NCBI RefSeq assembly: GCF_013408655.1
Contig: NZ_JACCBP010000001.1
Location: 2,480,001 to 2,544,000 of the forward strand
Source: Pigmentiphaga litoralis
GTDB taxonomy: Bacteria > Pseudomonadota > Gammaproteobacteria > Burkholderiales > Burkholderiaceae_B
DNA length: 64,000 nucleotides
Direction of reading: 5' to 3'
Part shown: positions 58,448 through 64,000 of the stretch, one piece after another
Position numbering within the stretch: position 1 is the stretch's first letter
Layout: each line of letters opens with the position of its first letter
Translations under genes and position numbers: made by a program
The notes under the pieces: generated by a model
What the model was told of the DNA's origin: nothing
Database searches by the model: none
What the model saw: only the letters and a program-made list of their open reading frames with translations

Positions 58448-60127
58448 ATGACCGCCAATGGCGAAACGAAACCCGTACGCAACGGCAATGACGGTGTGGC
58501 CGCAAAACGGCCGGGGACCTACGACGGCATTGAGGTCGACGCGATTTCTGGAAGGCGACAAGGAGCCCGCGAAACCTGGGTGGAAGTTCCCGAGCGAAAC
58601 GGTTATCCCGCTGCCTGGTGTTACACCGACAAGCGCTCTTACCTTCCTGGTGACACCGTCCGTCTGCACCTTTCTTCCAACGTTGACGCCATTGCAGTTC
58701 GAGCAGGGCGGGATGACGCGACAAGCATCTCCTTGCACCAGACGCGCCTTGCGAAGGCGCGCTTTCATCCCTTGCCCGAACGAGCCTACGAGCACGGGTG
58801 CGACTGGCCGGTGTTTACGGAATGGACCCTGCCGGCACACGTGCAGCCAGGCGCCTACCTGGTGGAGGCTATCGACTCGACAGGCGCGGTGCTGGGGCAC
58901 CATCTCTTTTTCGTCAAGCCAGTTCACCGACGTGCCAGCGCGCTCGCGCTGGTCGTCGCGACGTCCACCTGGACTGCCTACAACGACTGGGGCGGAGCCA
59001 ATCACTACTACGGCCTGCATCCTGGAACGCCGCGTGGTCGGTCGCCCAGGCTGTCAATTCACAGGCCTTGGGCCCGCGGGCAAATATGGCTTCCTTCCGA
59101 TGCGCCGCGCTCAATGAATTCCGAGCGGGCCGACAGACCCGGGTCTGCACGTTACGAATTCATCGAGTGGGCGTCCATCCACGGATTCAGCAAGTATTAC
59201 GCGCTTGCAGGCTGGGCCACCTACGAAAGACCGTTTGTGTTGTGGGCTGAAAAGCACGGGTTCGAAGTCGACCTCATAACGCAGGATGAACTGCATAGCC
59301 AACCTGACGCTCTCGATGGTTATGCCTGTGCTGTCTTTGTCGGTCACGATGAGTACTGGACTCGAGAAATGCGCGATCACGTCGACGCATTCATCACCCG
59401 CGGCGGCAATGTCGCGCGATTTGCTGGCAACTTCATGTGGCAGATTCGCCTTGAGGACAATGGCGCAACGCAGGTGGCTTATAAATACGATGCTCGAACG
59501 CAGGATCCGGCACGGGATTCGGATCCCGGCAGACTGACGAGCGCCTGGGAGGATCCTTTAGTCAATCACCCCGGCGCGAGTACATTCGGCGTCAACGCCT
59601 TGCGCGGCATCTACGCCGGATTTGGAGGGATGGCGCGACAGAGCCCGCGTGGCTACTCGGTTTTCAGACCGGAACACTGGGCATTCGCAGGTACCGGTCT
59701 CGGGTACGCAGATATGTTTGGGAGCCAGGCCAGCATATTTGGATATGAGGTGGACGGACTCGACTACACCTTCCATGAGGGCCGGCCTGAACCGCTTGGC
59801 AGCGACGGCGCCCTTCCAGGACTCGAAATTCTCGCGATGGGTTGGGCGACATCGGCCGAGGCCGGGCGGCCCCAGGACAGCGATTCGCTCATGCTGGGAG
59901 ATCGCGATGCTCACTTCCGGGCCGCAATGCTGGAGTCAGACACATCCCCGGCGACTGTGCAAAAGCACAGTCGGGGATGCGGCATGATCGTTCACTTCAA
60001 AAAGGGTCGTGGACAGGTCTTCACTGCGGCAACCTGCGAGTGGGTGGCAGGACTGTGCAAAAATGATTTTGCGACAGTGACCATTACCAGAAATGTCCTC
60101 AAGGAATTTCTAAAGCGATCGATCTGA
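58448..60127 (+). CDS. N,N-dimethylformamidase large-subunit-like hydrolase
   Basis: This 559-residue protein resembles the beta (large) subunit of dimethylformamidase. VATSTWTAYNDWGGANHYYG holds a conserved Tyr, and VFVGHDEYWTREMRDHVDAF has the His-x-Glu pair of the reported Tyr-His-Glu iron site. FAGNFMWQIRLEDNG follows. The known enzyme uses a large subunit of about 760 residues plus a small one; no small-subunit gene is adjacent here. It has no signal peptide. It is divergent from a Bug/IclR unit. Hydrolysis of a small amide is likely but not proven. Confidence 0.8.
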   Translation: MTANGETKPVRNGNDGVAAKRPGTYDGIEVDAISGRRQGARETWVEVPERNGYPAAWCYTDKRSYLPGDTVRLHLSSNVDAIAVRAGRDDATSISLHQTRLAKARFHPLPERAYEHGCDWPVFTEWTLPAHVQPGAYLVEAIDSTGAVLGHHLFFVKPVHRRASALALVVATSTWTAYNDWGGANHYYGLHPGTPRGRSPRLSIHRPWARGQIWLPSDAPRSMNSERADRPGSARYEFIEWASIHGFSKYYALAGWATYERPFVLWAEKHGFEVDLITQDELHSQPDALDGYACAVFVGHDEYWTREMRDHVDAFITRGGNVARFAGNFMWQIRLEDNGATQVAYKYDARTQDPARDSDPGRLTSAWEDPLVNHPGASTFGVNALRGIYAGFGGMARQSPRGYSVFRPEHWAFAGTGLGYADMFGSQASIFGYEVDGLDYTFHEGRPEPLGSDGALPGLEILAMGWATSAEAGRPQDSDSLMLGDRDAHFRAAMLESDTSPATVQKHSRGCGMIVHFKKGRGQVFTAATCEWVAGLCKNDFATVTITRNVLKEFLKRSI

Positions 60128-60197
60128 TAAAGGCCTGCCACCCGGCGCAGTATCTTAGCCGGTGACCGGGCCAGAGCACCTATAGCAGGAGACATCC

Positions 60198-60551
60198 ATG
60201 GCACATCGAGGCGCCGACAGGCAGATCGACAACATCGAATTCAACGTGAGCAACATCGACCGCAGCAAGGCGTTCTACAGCGCAGCCTTTGACTGGCGTT
60301 TCACGGACTACGGCCCTACCTACACTGAATTTTCGGATGGCCGACTGACCGGTGGCTTCACCACGGGCGAGCCAGTTCGCCCAGGCGGACCGCTTGTGAT
60401 CGTGTACGCCGATGATCTGGCTGAAACCGAGAGACGCGTCATCGCTGCCGGCGCGTCCATCTCACGTGCTGTCTTCGACTTCCCTGGCGGACGCCGCTTC
60501 CACTTCATTGATCCGGACGGCTATGAACTGGCGGTCTGGTCAGCTCAATAA
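60198..60551 (+). CDS. VOC (glyoxalase-like) family protein
   Basis: This 117-residue single VOC repeat begins DNIEFNVSNIDRSKAFYSAA and ends GGRRFHFIDPDGYELAVWSA. GGPLVIVYADDLAETERRVI makes the central strand. The first metal position is Glu or Asn rather than His, and Glu in YELAVW is kept. It would form a dimer. The role is unknown; such proteins bind metals or small hydrophobic compounds. The stop overlaps the convergent permease gene by seven bases. Confidence 0.85.
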   Translation: MAHRGADRQIDNIEFNVSNIDRSKAFYSAAFDWRFTDYGPTYTEFSDGRLTGGFTTGEPVRPGGPLVIVYADDLAETERRVIAAGASISRAVFDFPGGRRFHFIDPDGYELAVWSAQ

Positions 60552-61768
60552 TCCTTCAACGCCCCCGCCAACGACACCCGCTGCAGTCTCCACGCAGGCA
60601 ACACCGCCAACGCCAGGCCAACGACCAGCAGCACAAATGCCATCACGATCTCTTCCCACCCCAGCCCCGGCTGAAGGCTGACGCCGGTCACCCTGGCAAG
60701 CCACCAGGAAATGCCGAACGACAATCCGAAGCCGCCTGCCAGCCCCACCATGATGCCGACGAGCATCAGCGCGGCGGTGAAGCCCCATGCGACGACGAAC
60801 ACGAATCGGCGGGGGGCGCCCAAGGCGCGCAGGGTGACGAACTGCGGCGTCAACAAGCGGAACAGGATGAACACGCTGGCCGTGATGGCCAGGAGTACCA
60901 AGGCCTGCGTGACGATGGCCAGCAGGCTCATCAGCTGCCGGATGTCGCCCAGCACGGCGTAGAGCTGGATCAACGCTTCGGCCGGGAAGAAGGCCATGGA
61001 TTCGCGTCCCGTGTAGGCGCGCCGCAGCTTGTAGGCTTCCGCCAGATTGGCGGTCCGCATCACCGCGGCCGGAATACCGGGCGTGAAGGCTTCATCGAAC
61101 GGGGGGCCGAGTTGCGTGGCGCCCGGCGCGTGGCCTGTCGGCAGGTGATGCGTTTCCCATACCAGTTCGACGGGCACCATCACCGCACGGTCCCAGGGCG
61201 AGCCGGTCGGCTTCATGCGGCCGACGACGACGATCTCGACCTGGTGCGCATCCAGGTCGTCGTCGCCGCCGTGCGCCTCGCCGTTGTGATGCACGCCATG
61301 GGCGGGATGGAACCGCGCGCCTACCTTCAATGGCGATGCGGATCCGACGACGGCCTCGGTACGGCTGGCGAACGTCCGCCCTTCGGCAAGTCCGTTCGAC
61401 AGATGGTCCACCAGCGCCGCGGTGACCCCGACCACCGGTCGTCCGCGATGGCTGTCGCCGAATGCCAGCGGCGATACGAAGCTGCCGCGGCTGTCGTTGA
61501 GCAACGCCGCGCTGAAGGCGGGGCTGAGCAGTTGGGCGCTTCCGGGTCGCAGGAACACGGTGGCAAGCAGACTGTCGGTGCGGCTTCCAGGGGCAGCCAC
61601 GATCAGGTCGAAACGATCCGCCGCTCTCGCACTGCCGCTACGCAGCGCCCGCTCTTGCGACACCAGGGCGACGGACAGCGCAACGCCCGCGGCCACCAAC
61701 AGAATGAACGCCAAGGCACTCCAGCGGTAGCGCGCCAGGGCCGCGTGGATCAGGGGCCAGGGATTCAT
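60545..61768 (-). CDS. FtsX/MacB-type ABC permease with His-rich periplasmic loop
   Basis: This 407-residue permease has four membrane segments: one at residues 18-36 and three near the end (VTQALVLLAITASVFILFRL, FVVAWGFTAALMLVGIMVGL, IVMAFVLLVVGLALAVLPAW). The large periplasmic domain carries a His/Asp-rich loop at about residues 154-175 (His154, 157, 160, 161, 166, 175) and another His cluster at 207-213. These could bind a metal. ATG 61768 overlaps the ATPase stop as ATGA. A DUF3299-like protein precedes the ATPase, a grouping seen in zinc-regulated loci. Confidence 0.87.
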   Translation of the reverse strand: MNPWPLIHAALARYRWSALAFILLVAAGVALSVALVSQERALRSGSARAADRFDLIVAAPGSRTDSLLATVFLRPGSAQLLSPAFSAALLNDSRGSFVSPLAFGDSHRGRPVVGVTAALVDHLSNGLAEGRTFASRTEAVVGSASPLKVGARFHPAHGVHHNGEAHGGDDDLDAHQVEIVVVGRMKPTGSPWDRAVMVPVELVWETHHLPTGHAPGATQLGPPFDEAFTPGIPAAVMRTANLAEAYKLRRAYTGRESMAFFPAEALIQLYAVLGDIRQLMSLLAIVTQALVLLAITASVFILFRLLTPQFVTLRALGAPRRFVFVVAWGFTAALMLVGIMVGLAGGFGLSFGISWWLARVTGVSLQPGLGWEEIVMAFVLLVVGLALAVLPAWRLQRVSLAGALKDY

Positions 61769-62457
61769 GCTCGATGCACCTCGGGCGTGACCACCCGGCC
61801 GGTCTTCAACATCAGGCGCTGGTCGGCCAGGGCGGACAGCCTGTCATCATGGGTCACCGCAATCACGGTCTTGCCAGCGCGCGCGACCGCAAGCAAGGCA
61901 TGAGCAATGCGCTGGCCGTTGTCGGCATCCAGGCTGGCAGTCGCCTCGTCCGCCAGGACCACCGGCGGATCAAGCAGCAAGGCGCGTGCCAAGGCCACGC
62001 GCTGCTGTTCGCCGCGCGACAGCCTGGCGACCGGTCCGGATCTTGCGGGCACACCGAACTCGGCCAGCAGCAACTGGGCTCGCTGGCGCAGTGCGGCCGG
62101 CGTCCGCAGACGCGTGAACTGGGCGGGCAGCAAGGTATTGGCGAGTGCGTCGAGTTCGTCGATCAGGCGAAAGTCCTGGAACACCATGCCGCAATGGGTC
62201 AGCCGCCAGGCATCGCGCTGGCCTTCATTGAGCGTGCTCAAGTCTGTCGAACCGAAAAGAATGCGGCCCGCGTCCGGAACCACGATGCCCGCGAGCGCGT
62301 GCAGCAAGGTGCTCTTGCCCGAGCCCGACGGACCGACGATCACACTCAATTGGCCTGGCAGGAAACACGCGTCGACCTGGTCGAGCGCGGCAATCCGGCC
62401 GCCGCCGGCATCGGCAAACGTCGTGCCGACCGCGACTGCCTCGAGCGTGGGGATCAC
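61765..62457 (-). CDS. LolD/MacB-type ABC transporter ATPase
   Basis: This 230-residue ATPase has Walker A GPSGSGKSTLLHALAG, Q loop FQDFRLIDELDALAN, signature LSRGEQQRVALARALL, Walker B VVLADEATASLD and the switch His in VIAVTHDDRL. The second signature residue is Arg rather than Gly, which occurs in this class. It pairs with the FtsX-type permease. ATG 62457 overlaps the stop of the DUF3299-like gene as ATGA, and its own stop overlaps the permease start, so three genes are coupled. Confidence 0.92.
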   Translation of the reverse strand: MIPTLEAVAVGTTFADAGGGRIAALDQVDACFLPGQLSVIVGPSGSGKSTLLHALAGIVVPDAGRILFGSTDLSTLNEGQRDAWRLTHCGMVFQDFRLIDELDALANTLLPAQFTRLRTPAALRQRAQLLLAEFGVPARSGPVARLSRGEQQRVALARALLLDPPVVLADEATASLDADNGQRIAHALLAVARAGKTVIAVTHDDRLSALADQRLMLKTGRVVTPEVHRA

Positions 62458-62876
62458 AGCTTGCGGAAGGTCGCGTCGGCCAGGCGCACGCGACTCACGA
62501 AGCCGGTGGCGCTATCGGTCTGGGGACCGATCTCGAGGATGCCAGCGACTTCGATCAACGTTCCGGGGCTTACCGCATCCTGCCGCTTCTTCATGCGCAC
62601 GAAGATGATGGAGTCGATCCACTGGTCTTCGGATTCGCAAAACGGGCAGGTTTCCACCGGCGAGTTCGACAGCACGAAAAAATCGGACTCCACCTTCAGG
62701 TGCGGCGCCATGAAGCCCTGGATCGTGATGGGCTTGCCTTTCAGCCGTTTGGCGACATCGGAAAAGCTCAGGTCCTGCTCGTAGAGCTCGAACATGCGGA
62801 TGCGCGGCGCCGGCTGGGCCCAGGACGCCAGCGGCACCAGGGCAGCCATCCCGATAAGCAGTTGGCGCCGCTGCAT
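62454..62876 (-). CDS. DUF3299-like exported small protein
   Basis: This 140-residue protein has a signal peptide (RRQLLIGMAALVPLASWA, cut after AWA-Q) and a DUF3299-like core, LKGKPITIQGFMAPHLKVES then DFFVLSNSPVETCPFCESED. The CPFC pair (about residues 77-80) could bind metal. The C terminus has GTLIEVAGILEIGPQTDS. It is exported to the periplasm. It is the first gene of a coupled unit with an ABC ATPase and permease. The role is unknown; a metal-handling part is inferred from the His-rich loop of the permease. Confidence 0.8.
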   Translation of the reverse strand: MQRRQLLIGMAALVPLASWAQPAPRIRMFELYEQDLSFSDVAKRLKGKPITIQGFMAPHLKVESDFFVLSNSPVETCPFCESEDQWIDSIIFVRMKKRQDAVSPGTLIEVAGILEIGPQTDSATGFVSRVRLADATFRKL

Positions 62877-62885
62877 GATGCGTCC

Positions 62886-64000
62886 TTATTCCATTCCGGT
62901 CGCGGTGAGCACAATGCTCAGCGACGTTGTCATGGCCTTGACCATCGGGCCCTTCTCGACGTCCGTCCATTCATCCAGCGAATGGCTGCGGCCGCTCTTG
63001 CCCACGTCGCCGCGGCCGATGGTCAGGGCAGGAATGCCAAGGTTCATCGGCATGTTGGAGTCGGTCGAACTCCAATTGAAGTTCGGCTTGTAGCCTGCCG
63101 CTTCGATGGCCGACTTGGCGATCTGCACGATCTCGGCATTCATGTCGGTACTGCCGGCGGGGCGATCGCCAATCAGCTTGGCCTCGACCGTGATCTTCGC
63201 GTCTTTGGTGGACCGGGCAAAGTTCTCGCCATCAGCGGCATCCTGCACGATCTTCAGCAGACGATCTTCCACCCGCTTGAGTTCATCCACCGATTCAGAG
63301 CGCATGTCCACTTCCATCCAGCTGCTGACCGGGATCGAATTGACGGACGTGCCGCCCCCGATCAGGCCGATGCTGTAGGTGGTCTTGGGCGTCGTGGGCA
63401 CCTGGATGCGCGAGAGCTCGGCCGCGGCCTGAGCCTGGGCGAACATCGGATTGACGGCGCCAAAGGCACTGTAGCTGTGACCGCCAGGACCGTTGAACGT
63501 GATGCGGTAGCGCTTGGAACCCACGCCGCCGTGCGTCACGCGATTGATGTCACCTGACTCCACCGAAAAGAAGGACTTGATCTTGTCCTTGTAGGCGCCC
63601 TTGGTGAAGAGATACCGCACGCCGCGCAAGTCGCCCGGGCCTTCTTCACCCACCGTGCCGACGAACAGAATGTCGTCGCGGGTGTTGACGCCGGCGGCCT
63701 TCATGGCGCGCACAAAACCCAGCAGCACCGCCAGGCTGGTGCTGTCGTCGCCGATGCCCGGGGCATACAGCTTGGTCCCTTGACGCTTGACCTTGACGTC
63801 GGTGCCCGCGGGAAACACGGTATCCAGGTGGGCCGAGACCACTACCACCTTGCCGTCGCCGCGCGTTCCCTTGCGCAGGCCCAGCACATTGCCTTCCGGG
63901 TCGATCTGCACATCACTGAGGCCAACCGCCTTGAGCATCTTGGCGAATTCCTCGGCGCGTTCCTTTTCAGCGAACGGCGGCGCAGGAATTTCGGTCAGCT
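62886..64000 (-). CDS. M20-family metallopeptidase (5' end outside window)
   Basis: The frame is open to the window edge. Visible motifs are VSAHLDTVFPAG (His ligand and Asp), PGIGDDSTSLAVLLG (bridging Asp), FVGTVGEEGPGDLRG (catalytic Glu and Glu ligand), FFSVESGD and the last His in GRSHSLDEWTDVEKGP. The dimerisation domain includes FNGPGGHSYSAFGAVNP. This is the PepT-like M20 group, acting on di- or tripeptides or N-acyl compounds. Upstream residues read AEKERAEEF, so the true start is beyond the window. It lies nine bases before the DUF3299-like gene. Confidence 0.9.
   Translation of the reverse strand, partial: LTEIPAPPFAEKERAEEFAKMLKAVGLSDVQIDPEGNVLGLRKGTRGDGKVVVVSAHLDTVFPAGTDVKVKRQGTKLYAPGIGDDSTSLAVLLGFVRAMKAAGVNTRDDILFVGTVGEEGPGDLRGVRYLFTKGAYKDKIKSFFSVESGDINRVTHGGVGSKRYRITFNGPGGHSYSAFGAVNPMFAQAQAAAELSRIQVPTTPKTTYSIGLIGGGTSVNSIPVSSWMEVDMRSESVDELKRVEDRLLKIVQDAADGENFARSTKDAKITVEAKLIGDRPAGSTDMNAEIVQIAKSAIEAAGYKPNFNWSSTDSNMPMNLGIPALTIGRGDVGKSGRSHSLDEWTDVEKGPMVKAMTTSLSIVLTATGME

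Overview
This 64 kb window is GC-rich chromosomal DNA from a betaproteobacterium, most likely Burkholderiales of the Alcaligenaceae type (Bordetella, Achromobacter, Pigmentiphaga and relatives). The main reason is ten periplasmic binding proteins of the Bug/TctC family, an expansion typical of that group. They sit beside LysR, IclR, MarR, GntR, TetR and XRE regulators and many hydrolase and oxidoreductase genes. I see no transposase, integrase, phage gene, rRNA or CRISPR array. The only RNA gene found is tRNA-Lys(CUU) at 45304-45379.

Layout. 1-3802 (+): end of a sensor kinase, LysR regulator, Bug protein, M28 peptidase. 3809-8407 (-): complete livGF-SBP-livHM branched-chain amino-acid-type ABC transporter. 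8583-20915: a catabolic island with a Bug protein, a hotdog thioesterase, LysR, an acyl-CoA synthetase, RidA, CoxG, a three-subunit molybdenum hydroxylase, an alpha/beta hydrolase, a second Bug protein and a UbiD-family decarboxylase. Three minus-strand transcription units of this island share a phased LysR-like operator. 21124-24827 (-): single-domain globin, SRPBCC protein, Bug protein, four-domain rhodanese protein. 24937-33945: a secreted hydrolase with a sortable C-terminal tail, XRE/cupin regulator, Bug protein with two tandem FrsA-type hydrolases, SGNH hydrolase, and an MFS exporter divergent from its TetR repressor.

33958-40779: a minus-strand operon that looks like a sulfolactate pathway (SuyA, SuyB, Bug protein, SlcC-like and ComC-like dehydrogenases, then another Bug protein), facing a GntR regulator across a long palindrome. 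40883-43806 (+): DUF2868/DUF3482 GTPase pair, followed by an 11-bp-phased TAGGACG repeat. 44219-47747: Bug protein, tRNA-Lys, two related small proteins of unknown function, and an NAD(P)-binding protein. 47934-49880: hybrid histidine kinase. 50028-53145: MarR, Bug, sulfatase/phosphonate monoester hydrolase cassette. 53211-55510 (-): old yellow enzyme and MFS exporter, translationally coupled. 55616-60127: XRE, IclR and Bug genes divergent from a dimethylformamidase-like enzyme across an IclR-type palindrome. 60198-64000: VOC protein, a DUF3299-like/ABC/FtsX operon with a His-rich loop that may handle a metal, and the 3' part of an M20 peptidase gene.

The window reads as a mosaic of small cassettes, each made of a regulator, one Bug binding protein and a few degradative enzymes. 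No TctA/TctB membrane partner for any Bug protein is encoded here. All functional calls rest on motifs and context read by eye; no database search was possible.
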